A model generated the notes under the pieces. It saw nothing but the letters and a program-made list of their open reading frames with translations. It was not told the origin of the DNA and ran no database searches. A stretch of DNA of 64,000 nucleotides, taken from positions 3,096,220 to 3,160,219 of the forward strand of contig NW_023998455.1 of assembly GCF_014805625.2 (NCBI RefSeq). Direction: 5' to 3'. This DNA is from Glossina fuscipes (lineage: Eukaryota > Arthropoda > Insecta > Diptera > Glossinidae). Made by a program: the position numbers and the translations under genes. Position 1 is the first letter of the stretch. Each line of letters starts with the position of its first letter. Below, in pieces: positions 23,079 through 35,134 of this stretch.

Positions 23079-23269
23079 GAATTTTAATACAACATATTAT
23101 CAGATAAGAGAGAATGAAATAAATGACAAAAATGAATATTGCTGCCCCTTAACAATAATAAATGACATTCATTTCAGAGAATACCAGGTAAATAATAATC
23201 ATGTAAAAAGTTGAAAATAACGATTATTTAAAGTTAACAGACAATAGTTAATCTTTATAATCTTTATAC

Positions 23270-23675
23270 CATGATATTTATACTACATATCACTTGTGGT
23301 AGAAGAGTATATAAAGTTTTTGGAGATGTATGTAGTACCCAGAAGAATTTGAGATAGGGCCATGTTTTATTATGCCGGTCGATTCACAATTACTTTTGTA
23401 TCTGTCCAAGCTTATCCGTCCGTCTGTCCATTTGTCTGTATTATTCTCATGTGTTCAACCTACAGGTCGCAATTATTAAGATATTTTGATGAAATTTAGT
23501 ATATTGACGAGCTGTTTCGGTAAACGCTATTAAAATATGTTCGGATTGGGTCACTTCCTCGGGTCCTTCGGGTCCTCATATAAAGCCTTATTTTGAAAAG
23601 TCCTTGTATGCGTAACTTTTGTAGAGTAGGGCATATAATTGTGGGCCGAGTTTCACTATAGTGTTTTCACTTGTT
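23270..23675 (+). repeat. Family B fragment
   Basis: It contains TATTATGCCGGTCGATTCA, CAAGCTTATCCGTCCGTCTG and AGATATTTTGATGAAATTTA, then AAAGCCTTATTTTGAAAAGT. It ends with GTAGAGTAGGGCATATAATT. Confidence 0.6.
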
Positions 23676-23689
23676 TTAAACATTGCAGT

Positions 23690-23800
23690 TATTGCTTCAA
23701 AAAGTCTTAAAACACTAGCACCTAACCCTATCGGCTTTATTGAAAACTCACCATACTCATAATAATAATAATAATGAGCCTAATAATCGTAGTAAAAATA
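23690..23800 (-). repeat. SINE body fragment
   Basis: AAAAAGTCTTAAAACACTAG, then CACCTAACCCTATCGG and TTTATTGAAAACTC, match the body next to the tRNA-like head at 35135-35290 (AAAGTCTTAAAGCATTAGCA). An (ATA)n tail follows. The head is absent. Confidence 0.5.
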
Positions 23801-24044
23801 ATAACATGTAAGGATATTATGGTCTGGCAGGGCCGATCTTTAGATACTTTATACCGCTTCGCTTACTGCAGTTCTTCACTCGCTTTAGTAATAATATACC
23901 AAATATTACACATCATTTTCATGCGAAGGCATAACTTTAATGAAACTTCGCATGTTGTGGGTAGCCCAAAACATCACATCACGTCGTCCAAAATTAGCAA
24001 ACTTAATTGACTTTCTTCTAAACTTCCCTAAACTTCCCTCAACT

Positions 24045-24690
24045 TTCTGTCCAGACAAAGGCGAGCTGTTCACGATAAACCCTACATATGTTAGGGTCTA
24101 AAAAGTAAATTTATGCGGTCGAAATTCCTTACTGCTAATGTTTTTGCTAAATTGTTGCTATGGACCAATTTTCACCATTAAATATTGGAAATCAGACCCA
24201 AAAAGACCGTAAAAAGAATCAGTTTTTGTTGGAACAGTTGCATAAGAGGACGCTCAAAAAGTTCGCCTAATGGACCCAATTTTTTCACACAAATTTAGAA
24301 TGTCGAAATACTATTACACTGCAAGTTTGGTCGCAAAATTTTGAAAATTGCAATATTTTCCCAAATAACGACTTCTCAATGAAGGTTATACGAAACAGTG
24401 GACCGATCCGAACCATTTCAATAGCGTCCGTCATTGGGTCAAGATAGATAAGTTTACCAAATCTCCTCAAAAGACCTCAAAAATTGCGTACTGTAGGTCG
24501 AACTCAAAAACGCATGGGCAGACATCGGATGGACGGATGGACAAACCTATATAGATGCAAGAAATAACTCTGCATTGATCGGTATAATAAAAGTTAGATT
24601 CATTTCAAGATCTTCTGGGTGTTAGGTACGCCCACACAAACCTAATATACGTTGTACTGAAAGCGGCGTAGCGTGTAAAAAGTAATACAT
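24045..24690 (-). mobile_element. Family B INE-1-like element
   Basis: It has the minus-strand order AACCCTACATATGTTAGG, GAAAATTGCAATATTTTCCC, GTGGACCGATCCGAACCATT and GTACTGTAGGTCGAACTC. These are followed by GACGGATGGACAAACC and a TGATCGGTATAATAAAAG block. The open frame at 24285-24470 on the minus strand is part of the repeat. Confidence 0.55.
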
Positions 24691-24899
24691 CATAATGGGA
24701 TTATATCCTACATAACTTTGTCTAATAAAACAATATGTTCTCCTTCGTTATATGTCAAAAATTATACTTTGCTCAGATGTGAAGATAAAGTCGAAAAGAA
24801 AGTTTGAGTTAAGAATGCTGTCAAGCTAAGTAAACTGTCAATAATTCTACCTTTAAAGAAATTAATTGCAAATAAAACAACGATCTAGTGATACGAACC

Positions 24900-25340
24900 G
24901 TATCAAGAAAAGCAATTGGCAACGTTATTTTCGTTATTCTTCACCTACTTTCGTCATGAAAACCTATACCTATAAGATTTTGTTGCCATATGAAGGCGAC
25001 TTACTCTTCATAAGATCTCTTATATATGGTGGCGTCTAAATAATGAACTATGGTTCCCCACGCTAAATTTTTATATCATGATATTAAAAATTATATCTTT
25101 TTGCGAAAAGGTTTACTATTCATGAGAATCCTTATATGGAATAAAATCCATAAAAATTGATTCGTGTGGTTGCATGTACGACAAATAACACCTTTTTAGG
25201 TCTTAATTAATGGAAATTTTAACAGAGATTGGTTATAGAAAAGTCGTCAAATTTGCCTCTTAATATTCTTATATATAGTATAACATTAATTTGTTTATCT
25301 GAGAGGAAAAATTTCGTGTTGGGGGCTTGAAAACATTATG
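24900..25340. repeat. Degraded family B middle section
   Basis: CATGAAAACCTATACCTATAA and repeated CCATATGAAGGCGAC or CTTATATGG blocks recall the inner part of the copies at 3480 and 48690. The match is patchy. Confidence 0.35.
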
Positions 25341-25697
25341 ACTAATGCATCTGGATCTCTCCTAGATATATTTACTTGCCTCGATTTTACAATGGGCTCA
25401 AGTAAGGACACTTTTCACAGCGTTCTTCTCATGTATTTCAATGTCAAACACGTTGCGATTCAAGACAGGAAGCAGTGTTTTTAACATCGTGCGTACTTCT
25501 CTGTTTCGCCTTCGTATTTGTAGAATTCTTTGAAAGAAATAAGATTTCATTCATAAATTTTGTTTTTATGTGTATTAAAATTATAATAGTTTTTAATATA
25601 ATATGATCTTGTTGTTGTTGTTGTTTTGTCTTAAACAATTCTACCTCTCTCCCGATATGCGTGTGAATAAACTTACGGCATATCATTAGTATTAATC

Positions 25698-26576
25698 AAC
25701 AAGTAAGGAAAATTATATTCGGTTTTGAACGAATTTTTTATACCCATCGCGGGCTAAGCAGAAGGAAAAAACTGACTTTTCCTATTTCCAAATCAAAAGT
25801 CAACATGTTTGCGGTGTATGTGTCGCGGCTTAGGAGTAACAACCAAAAAGCACGGCAAGTAAAGACGTTCACAGTTTTCATTGCATAGGCGTGTGGGCAT
25901 TGTGGGCGTGTTCTTTGACCTGCTTGGGTCTTTCTGAACGGCTTTTGCAAATTGGTAGGCGATAACTTCTTTTTTGCTTACGAAAGAATGCTTACCATAG
26001 ATACTATAAAGTTGGACCGATGACGGATAGATGAACAGACGAGCAGAGGGACATGTTGGGTGCATTTGAAACTGTTCTAGAATTTGTCTACTTTACGGGG
26101 TTTTTGAAGCTTGTTTTTGCGCGTGATAAAGGTAAACCTTGGTATATTATAAAATTAGGTAGGCGCGGTCAATTTTCGCTACTTTAGCATCGCCCATAGA
26201 ACATACCATGAAATTTTTGTAAATTTCTCTGCTGTACTTTATATGAGCAAAGAGTCAATATTTTATTCCTTCTCAAAAACAGAACTGTTCTCAGTTTACG
26301 TGGAACAGTAGGGCTGTCCTTCGAGCGAGTTAGGTCATTTTCAATGCAAACCTGTGTGCAAGAACTTTCAATGTTTTGAGGTCGATAGCTTCATTTTTGT
26401 AGCCAGGAAAACGTTTACAACAGACATTACACAGAAGGACAGACGGACATGGTTAACCGATTTAGAATTTAATGCTGGTCAAGAATACTCTGTGGAGTTT
26501 TGAAGCTTCCTTCTAGGCGTTGCAAACGATTCGACAAAATGAATATATCCCACATCCTTCAGCGATGGGTATAAAA
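25698..26576 (-). mobile_element. Family A INE-1-like element, full length, reverse
   Basis: It starts AACAAGTAAGGAAAATTATA, then TTCGGTTTTGAACGAA (terminal hairpin) and TATACCCATCGCGGG, and ends CCTTCAGCGATGGGTATAAA. Its boundaries are the mirror image of the plus copies, so this defines the element as about 880 bases. Open frames inside it are incidental. Confidence 0.65.
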
Positions 26577-27375
26577 AGTTATATACATATATATATGTAT
26601 ATATGTGTGTATATGTGTAACTTAATAAATTGTAGGCGCTTTCTGTTCAGTTGCAAACACATTGTTCCCCGTTTTGATTCAACATTTGACAATTAATCGT
26701 TTAAGACGAAAGAAAATCGAAAGAGAAACTGAGTGTAACAGAACGCATGTCTGAAATACTTGAAAATGTTTCGCAAACAATTGAGGAACTGAATACTGCG
26801 GCGTAGCACGTTATAATCGTGCATCAAGAGGAAGTAAAAAAACACAAAACAAAAAGAAAACAAAAAAAAAAAAAAAAGACAGAAGAAGAAATGCTACCGG
26901 CTACACGCGCCGAACACTAGTAAATACTCTCTTTAAACGCCTCAATACATTACGAATAGGAACGGGGTGCCTAAGCAAACTTATTAATACTATGTTTGCG
27001 TGTGTGTGTGTGTGTATGTAATTGTGTGTGTATGGGACTGTCGCTACTATTTAAACGAACGTTAAAATCTATAAATACACGCATACACGTACACCATTAT
27101 AAGAACACTGCTCTCCGCATACATTTAAATTCCCACAGCATAAATGTGTAGGGAATCGTAAGTATTTCTGTGCGTTTTCATTAAAATTAAAGCGTTTCAG
27201 ATTTTCTGATTTTCAATTCAATGAATCAGTTTAAATATTACTGGCGTTCAGGAGGTGTTGTTCTTAAACATAACAAGTATAAATAAAAAAATATTTAAAA
27301 AAAAAAAAAAAAGAAACCACCAGACGCCAAACATATTAACCGGAAAATTCAATGCAAATAAAAAAAATTCGTGAA

Positions 27376-27409
<34 letters not shown>

Positions 27410-27421
27410 AAAAAAAAAAAA

Positions 27422-27461
<40 letters not shown>

Positions 27462-27659
27462 AAATTATAAACAATAATAAATTAAACTGAATTCATGTCA
27501 TATCTTAACAATTGCATCCCAGCCAAAAAGATTTCAAATCTAAATCTGTACTGAAAAGCAAGAGAAAAAATAAAAAAAAAAAAACATAAATATTGCGAAC
27601 GTGCTCTTACGCCAAATTGTTAAGATTTGTATTTATGCCGTATTTGTTGACTGTCGTGA

Positions 27660-27690
<31 letters not shown>

Positions 27691-27884
27691 CGATATCGTT
27701 GTGCTGGCCGTAAGCATAAATAACGTTTTTTGCATATTTCAGATCATTTAGCAAAAGTGTGAAAATAAGAAAAATTTTTCTATTCATTATTATGACATTT
27801 GTACGTATATGTGATGATAAGTGTTTTTGTGCGCGCAAAATACAAAACGTGTAGCTGTAGAAAAACTCGAATGCTTCGAATTTG
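26577..27884. other. Low-complexity AT-rich spacer
   Basis: It has (GT)n near 26999-27033, a long A/T homopolymer block at 27377-27460 (separate entry) and (ATT)n at about 27662-27689. No gene recognised. Confidence 0.6.
27377..27460. repeat. Poly-A joined to poly-T, homopolymer inverted repeat
   Basis: About 49 A with a single T interruption (27408) is followed directly by 35 T (27426-27460). It can fold on itself. It may be real or an assembly junction of two homopolymers. Confidence 0.8.
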
Positions 27885-28440
27885 TGGTGTTAGGGCAGAA
27901 GTATTGCACAAATACAGATAGTGACTAGCCGTCAGTGATAGAGCGTCGTCTCGAGACTGCTTCGCCTATTTAATGCTTCAATACCGAGACAATATCTTGC
28001 CTAAACTCAGTCTCATCATTATCATCATCATCATCATCATCAGTCTTTCAGTCTATTTATACCAATGCCTAACCTAACTGTAATTCTTCTAATTCCTTAG
28101 AAGGCCTTAGGACAGAAGCATTGCCCAAATGCCGCAGATAGTGACTAGCCGTCAGTGATAGAGCGTCGTCTCGAGACTGCTTCGCCTATTTAATGCTTCA
28201 ATACCGAGACAATATCTTGTCTAAACTCAGTCTCATCATCATCAGTCTTTCAGTCTATTTATACCAATGCCTAACTGTAATTCTTTTAATTCATGGCCTT
28301 AGGGCAGAAGCATTGCATTAATACCGATAGAGACTAACCCTCAGTGATAAAACGTCGTCTCGACAGTGCTTCGCCTAGAAAGTATTCCGCCTGTTTAATG
28401 CTTCAACGTCGAGACAATATTTTGACTAAACCCATTTTAA
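27885..28440 (+). repeat. Three tandem copies of a tRNA-like module
   Basis: Copies start near 27890, 28107 and 28301. Each contains GGCAGAAG/GACAGAAG, then CCGTCAGTGATAGAGCGTCG (copies 1 and 2), CTGCTTCGCCTATTTAATGC and TTCAATACCGAGACAATAT. AGTGATAGAGCGTC resembles a tRNA A box and GCTTCAATACC a B box, with about tRNA spacing. A (CAT)n run and a TCTTTCAGTCTATTTATACC spacer separate copies. Copy 3 is the most diverged. It could be a tandem SINE or a satellite born from one. Confidence 0.55.
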
Positions 28441-29640
28441 GCCTTGCAGAGTTTACTTTAAACCAATGCCTAACTTATACATTGCTTCGTTTGTCTACTT
28501 ATGATTTCTCCCCATCTTTGGCCGCCTAGGGTTTCACCTAGATATTGTCTGGCTTGTTTAACATACCATTTAGGGGTTGTCTTCTCTCATACCAATAATT
28601 CCCATATCTCTCAATCTTTCACCTCCGAATGGAGCTTTGATGCCTGGACAAGTTAATACGTCCGTGAATAGTAATTCGGCTCTGCAATGACTTACCGGCA
28701 GGGTGCGTCATTTCATTAACATGATCTCGGCTTTGTGGTATTTCGTCCTCCGCTTAACTAATTTTTCGGCTAAATACTGCCTCATCTCTCTTACATTGAA
28801 AGGAGATAGTATTTCTTCTAGATATTCAACCGCATATATAAAGATTCACTCAGATCATATATACTCTAATTAATGGCTCGTTGATGTCGTATTTCATTTA
28901 ATGCGGTGTAAATGGCTCCACTAGAAAGAGCATTATTTAAATGACATTTCGTCCTAATAACTAACTGATTACATAACACATTTCCCGCAATAAGCTGCGT
29001 AATCTTTCTTTCACTTATCCAGATGTGATTGCGATTAGCCTTTGCCTGGATGTCATGCTACCCAAATATTGTTCCGGTGTTTGGGCCTAGTTTAGGACTC
29101 GACCATAGCGTACTTCGTTTAGATATTACCCGTCAGATAATACTTACTCTAAATAATGGCTTGGCTAGATAGGAACTTGATTGAGTTACCATCGCTTAGC
29201 TAAAAGGGTGACCTTAGGTAGTGTCTTCAGTAGAGAAAACCTCGCCTCCTCTCTTTAGGTTTTGCCGCAGCGGCATACTACCCTGCCTGCATGATAGTTC
29301 TTCGGTTCGTGTCGGTTAAATAAGCTTATGTTTAAATACTATTTTAATTAGGATAGAGTCTCACCTAGATGAAACTTCATCTATATAGCACCCCATCTAA
29401 ATAATTCGACCAGATAAAGCTTTGTTCAGTTGTCAATAGCCCCATAACATTAATTCTTAGTAATGGTTTATCTGGATAGTAATTCGATTGAAAATATACC
29501 GCTTTGTTTAGCTATAAGGTGTCTTCACAAGATAAAGCATCGTCGCGTCTCTTCTAGGTTTGGCCTCAGGTAGATAATACTCCGCTTTGATAGGGTCTTG
29601 ATTCCTCGCGGTTAGTTAACGTTCCTCCTAGATAATGTCT
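28441..29640. repeat. Degenerate array of TAGATA-type words
   Basis: Words such as CCTAGATATTGTCT, TCTAGATATTCAACCG, TTTAGATATTACCCG and CCTAGATAATGTCTTAAG recur irregularly every 20-60 bases. They are mixed with CGCCT and GTCTTC elements, and the base composition is less AT-rich than around. It looks like a very old minisatellite continuous with the tandem module on its left. No gene is supported. Confidence 0.35.
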
Positions 29641-29810
29641 TAAGTGGAAAGAGCTTCAAGACGGAGTTTGACACTTAATCTTTGCAACACCTTGTTTTGA
29701 GAATACCTCATCATGCCTTGTCTAAATAATGCCCACTCATAGCAAACTATTTGCTTTCGTATTGCAAAATAACTGCATTTCGAACAAAGACTATGTTCGC
29801 ATTCCGCATC

Positions 29811-30260
29811 AATGCTAAGCCACGCTTGTATCGATAATTTCTTCATTGGGCGCTCGAGTCGGTCTATGAATAAGTACTAGTTACACCGTGAGATCGGATA
29901 TTGGTTTCATCTGTAGAACAGAGCGATTCTATTACTTTTGTGATTCGACAAAAAATCTCGTTTTCACTGTGACTTAGAACTAAGTCACGCTTTTATCGAT
30001 AATTTCTTGGTTCAGCACTCTAGTGGATCTTTGAATAACTAGCAGTTATACCGTTAGGTGGGGGATTGAGTTCATTTGTAGAACAGGGCGATTCTATTGC
30101 TTACTTTTATTGGAGATTTGAGCTAGGGCTCCACACAATGCTAAGCCACGCTTATAGCGATAATGTCTTCGCTTGGCACTCGAGTCGATCTAATAGCATC
30201 ATATATAATAAGCAGTCGCCATAACGTTAGATGGAAGATTTTAGGCAGATAACTAACTTT
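29811..30260. repeat. Three copies of a 165-base tandem repeat
   Basis: TAAGCCACGCTTGTATCGAT at 29816, TAAGTCACGCTTTTATCGAT at 29981 and TAAGCCACGCTTATAGCGAT at 30142 give spacings of 165 and 161. Each is followed by AATTTCTT or AATGTCTT, a GCACTC/GCGCTCGAGTCG block and GTAGAACAGxGCGATTCTAT (copies 1 and 2). Confidence 0.75.
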
Positions 30261-30837
30261 TCCTTTGGTTCTTGCGTCCCCACACAAAGGAGGACTTGAA
30301 TGGTATGAAAATGAATTTTCATCAAGATAGCGCAGAATTGCGCACAATCGACGAAAAATCGAAACGCGCTGTTGACAGCAATCCTTATAGAATACTTTCA
30401 CATGCAATCTGTTAAAGAAAACACCTGAGTATATTTTTAAAAAATTTTCATTTTTAATTTAAAAGTTTATTTATATGCTTGTAACGCTTATCGTGGAAAA
30501 CCATGAGAACATCTTTTCTTCACTATTTGATTGAAAGCGTATTTAACAAGTAGCGTATCTTGCGACCTAAAATTTTCAGAATGATTTATAAAAGTGCGAT
30601 TCTTAAATGCGTCTCCAAATTTTTTTTTTTTTTTTTTTATGTCAATTTTATTTTTGAATTTTTTTTTCGTGTGTTTGTCGAGATTTGCAATAAAATTGTC
30701 TTGAATGTAAATTATTTTTAAAAATACTGAGTCATATTTTTCGATCTGTTCTAAATTCACTTATATGAGCAAGAGCAGATAAAAAGCTTAATGAAATTTG
30801 TGCATAAAACTGAAATATTTCAACAAGTTTTTTTTTC
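30261..30837. other. Unassigned AT-rich spacer
   Basis: No gene recognised. It contains a poly-T tract at 30619-30638. Confidence 0.5.
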
Positions 30838-31230
30838 GTTTTTATACGCATCACTGACGGATGAGGGATATATTCGTTTTGATGCTACATTTGCAACACC
30901 AAGAAGTACGCGCTCAGGGACCCCATAAAGTGTACATAAACATATATATTTGATCAGCACTGAATTTTGAATCGATTTAAGCATGTCCGTCTGTCTGGCT
31001 GTTCATGATTCGAATGTCTATTGTATCCATTCTCCTGACCGCAAAAATGAAGCTATCGGCTTCAAAGTAGAAGTTCTTGCACGCAGGTTAGTACACGTGA
31101 AGTGAAAGCATCTCTACCCTCCAAAGAAAACAAAATTAGTTTTTGGCTCGTCGCTCGCAAAGTGCAGCTAATAAATTTATAACAATTTTCGCTTTATTTT
31201 ATCTACAGAGAAATGGAATAAATTTTGAAT
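30838..31230 (+). repeat. Family A element, 5' part
   Basis: It begins TATACGCATCACTGACGGAT. Next come GGACCCCATAAAGTGTACAT, GATCAGCACTGAATTTTGAA and GCATGTCCGTCTGTCTGG, and it stops after GGCTCGTCGCTCGC. A second, more complete copy starts about 80 bases later. Confidence 0.6.
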
Positions 31231-31309
31231 CAAAATAAGGGAGCTAGAAGAAGAAGAAGAAAAATGTGCAACTGAACAGAAAGCAGCAACAATTTTCTAA
31301 ATTACTAGG

Positions 31310-32000
31310 AGGGTACATACATTTTGTACAGACGTTTGCAACGCTCAGAAGGAAGCTTTAGACCCTCGCAGAGTATATGTATTATTGACCAGCACCGAAT
31401 TCTAAATCAGCTTAACCACGCCCGGCTGTCCGTTTGTGTAATGTCTGTTGTAAAGATTTTCCTGACTGCCAAAATGAAGCTGCCGATTTCAAAACATTGG
31501 AAGCTCTTGCACACAGATTGGTATTGAAAATGAACCAGATCGGTCGAAGGGAAACCCTACTGTTCCACGTAAACTGAGAATTTCCCCGTTTTTTACAAGC
31601 ACTAAAATACTGGCTCTGTCCTCTTTACTTATATACTACATATAGTAAATCTACAAAAATGGGGAAAATTGACCACGCCTACCTAATATATATCATGAGA
31701 AAGCTTACTTTTGTCTCAATCCATTTACCCCTTACGCGCAGCAATTAGCTTAGAAAACCCCATAAAATGTTTAAATTATTGGGCACTGTCCGTTTGTTAG
31801 TCCGTCCATCTGTCCGTTCTTCCTACTTTCCAGTATCTGTGGTATACTTTCTGCGACGACTAATTGAAATTGGTCTAAGCAGGTCATAGAACACGCCTAT
31901 GCAATAAAAACATCTTTGAACATCTTTGCTTTCCGTGTTTTTCCTTCTTACGAATGCATCATGAAAATTTACACTTTTATTCTGAAAATCTACGACCACT
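31310..32000 (+). repeat. Family A element lacking its left tip
   Basis: It holds GTTTGCAACGCTCAGAAGGA, TATTGACCAGCACCGAATTC, CATGAAAATTTACACTTTTA and AATCTACGACCACTCAATTG. The termini are degraded. Confidence 0.55.
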
Positions 32001-32834
32001 CAATTGAATAGAGTAAGAACATTTAATCTGCTTTAGGATAGCGCTGATAAGGCTATAAAAGATTCTTAATTGCTTTATCTTACACTTACCCCTTATGATT
32101 GGCTGTCTTTCATTCCTCCAATTCATTTAAGTTTCCACACAAGGACGAATGTAATTTTTTTCTACTTCTTTTGTTGATGCGTTAAAGACGCGTTTACGTA
32201 TAATTTGATATCATTTATCGTTCAAGTGACATGAATGGAACTCGAACACTATTCACTTAATTTAATTCGTTATTATTTTTTGTCTCAGATTTTCATATTA
32301 TTCTTCGCGTAGTTTCAGTTCTTAAAAACTATTTTGATTATAATGTCAGTTATTGTTTGTAGTATTTTTTTTTTTTTTTTTTTTTTTTTGTCAAAAATTT
32401 CTCTTAAATTATTGTTTGTGTAAAATGTTGGACCCTTTTATTCTGTACTTCGCTTATAGTACAATAGAATTTCCGCATTATTCTTTGCTCTCGCCCGTTA
32501 TGTGTATATGTAAATTTACTCTACACTGTATATTTGCACAGCCTCATTAGGGTTCTATTTCCTCTATATTAAAATGTGCAGTCGTTTTAATAATTAATGA
32601 AAAGAAACATTTTTCATTTTGCTTTTTATTTTTGCGTCGATTGGTCGCCCATTTGTCTGACAGCCATAGCCGTAAAAATAGTACATACCCTAAAAAGTAT
32701 TAATCCTTTTTAAATAAAAAAAAAACATATACATATATATATATATATTTTCAAATTCACAGAGTCACTCATTGACTTCACGATGATAAGTAAGCTTCTC
32801 CCAGGACTATATGAGCTATATTTTATAATTTCAT
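32001..32834. other. Unassigned AT-rich spacer
   Basis: Contains poly-T at 32366-32389 and (TA)n at about 32728-32748. No gene recognised. Confidence 0.5.
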
Positions 32835-33180
32835 TTCAAGTGAAAACACTATGGTCGGCCATAAACTATCATAAAGACCCCTAAACCACTTCATTTAAAG
32901 CACACAAGGAAGGCCTTAGATGGGAAGTGATCGAAAAAGTGTTCCGATCCGAAACATTTTTAATAGCGTTCGTGTCTGGCCCACAAAGTCAGTATACCAA
33001 ATTTCATCAAAATGTCTTAAAAATTCCGATCTGTGGATTGAACAGAAAAAAAAAAAACCAAGACGGACAAAAGGGTCTATCTCTTCTGGGTGTTGCGTGA
33101 AACCGCATAAACGTAATATATCCTTATTCCCCATATGGGTGAATGGATGGGGTAGGGTATAGAAATTCTTCTCTAAACCC
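32835..33180 (-). repeat. Family B element, shortened
   Basis: GAAAACACTATGGTCGGCC, GTGTTCCGATCCGAAACATT, CCAAATTTCATCAAAATGTC and GGTGTTGCGTGAAACCGC appear in family order on the minus strand. It ends GGGGTAGGGTATAGAA. Confidence 0.6.
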
Positions 33181-35134
33181 CTGATGAATGCTTGCTTGAG
33201 CAAAGCAATAACCAAATGATTGTTCAGCTCCTTTCAATTCTGAAATTGTCATTATTCAAAACACGGCTCCCGATTGACAACTGATGCCAGACGAAATATC
33301 AGTTTGTCCTGACAATTGGTTAACAGAACGAGGAAAAAATATGCATTAAATTTTCTCAAAGCCTATAAGCCGTCGTGACCTTGTTAAGATTAAAATGTGA
33401 AACTTCACTACGAAATATTATTTATAGTCGTTTCAAAGAAATATTCGATTTATCGGATATTTTCGACTTTATTGAATTTCCAATGCCAACTTTTTTACAG
33501 CAAATGCAAAATTCGACTGTCTTTCCCCTTACTGTAAAGAACAAATTAGAAAACTTATCATGTGCCACCGGAAACGAGTAATAGAAAGTGGATAGGATGC
33601 GATAACATTGTCATGTGAAGAAACTGGTAGGTTACACGGGAGGAAAGGAGTAAAAGAGGTGTGGGTGTATACGTTTCTCGTTCTCTCCTCCTCTCTCACT
33701 CCCCGTTCTGACCCTGTGTGTATAGATGTGTGTGTTTATGTGTGTGCTTATGTGTGTGTGTTTATCTGTCTAGTATTGGAACCTAAGCCTACAAAAACAC
33801 AGTCAGTATGATCTTTCATTAGTATCTTCTATAGGCAAAAATTAGTACCTTCTATAGGCAGCAAATTATATCTTTAGGGTACGATTAATTTCCCTTATGC
33901 AAAGAAAATGAACGGAACTGATGAACATAAAGGATATTGGCTACTATGGTGGCAAGGCCAGGGTTTTTCGAACACTTCTTCCATGGTTAAAAGAAAGCGA
34001 TAAAGCAATTTTAAAGCATCCGCGGCTTAGCTTGACCTTGGCATCACTTTTTAGGCATTTGTTTCCATTTTCCAAGAACATTTGTTCAAGAGAGCATATG
34101 AAAACACTGTTAACGACCCCGATGTGTGATATGTGTTGCATATATAGTTGCTTAAGGTTACCAATGGGCATTAGTGGATTTTATGGCTTAACCCTTTCCA
34201 TTTCCAGCTTCTTTTGTTTCCTTAGGTAACTTGCAAAAAAAAAGCCCTGAAAAGCTTGTCTCGATAAAAAGTTGTATGAGACAATGGGAAACGTGTAAAC
34301 CACGAGTAAATTAATTAAAATATATATAATTAATAAATTAATTGCTAAAGTCGATGTAAGAAATATCGAGATATTGAACTACACATGACACGTAGAGGGA
34401 CAAAAGTGTGAATGCTTTCAAAATAATGGAGCAATACTTTTTAGAGAATTTCTTAGTTAAAAATTTATACAATTTTTCCGGGCTATTTTTTTTGTTTTTT
34501 TTTTTCATTTTTTTGTATTTTCCTAATGACAGCATTTCAATTATTGTTGATAATTTTTTTTTTTTACATTTACGTTTATATTTATGCTGTGTTGTGACGT
34601 TTTAATTGGTTGTTTGATGAATGCTGGCATTTTAATGTAAATTGTATTATGAAACGCAAAAAAAAAAAAGAAACGAAAGAAAAAATGAAAGCAAAATAAA
34701 AATATTTTTATGCATATGCGTATAGGGTTAAATATATTGAATAACGTATACAATGAGATGAGATGGCAAGAAAATATTGTCGGCACTCGCTTCAAGAGAT
34801 AACGTTGAAGGACTTCCGCTTGCGATATGATACGAGTTAAATTTGTATTAATCTGTAAACTGTAAGTTATGTTTGCAGCTCATACAGTTCAAGGTCAATT
34901 TCAACCTGACCTGACAAATATTCACAAACGAGTATTTTCGCCATATTTTACACTTTTGTCTCTCACGTATGAAAAGAAAATATCTAAGGTTTGGAAAAAA
35001 AATAAAATTTATTATTATTAAAAAGTAATGATTACTAAAACTGTTAGTTGACGCTTTGACTTTGTACGCAAAGGTGACCAGCTTTCTCAATATCACTTTT
35101 CTCAATTCAAAGTGATACTATTATTAGTATTATT
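33181..35134. other. Spacer with one unexplained open frame at 33375-33581
   Basis: The plus-strand frame encodes FKEIFDLSDIFDFIEFPMP and QNSTVFPLTVKNKLENL. It reads like protein but has no ATG near its start and no known motif. A (GT)n run lies at 33714-33763. At 34200-34230 a strong pyrimidine tract ends in TTAG directly before GTAACT. Otherwise nothing is recognised. Confidence 0.35.
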
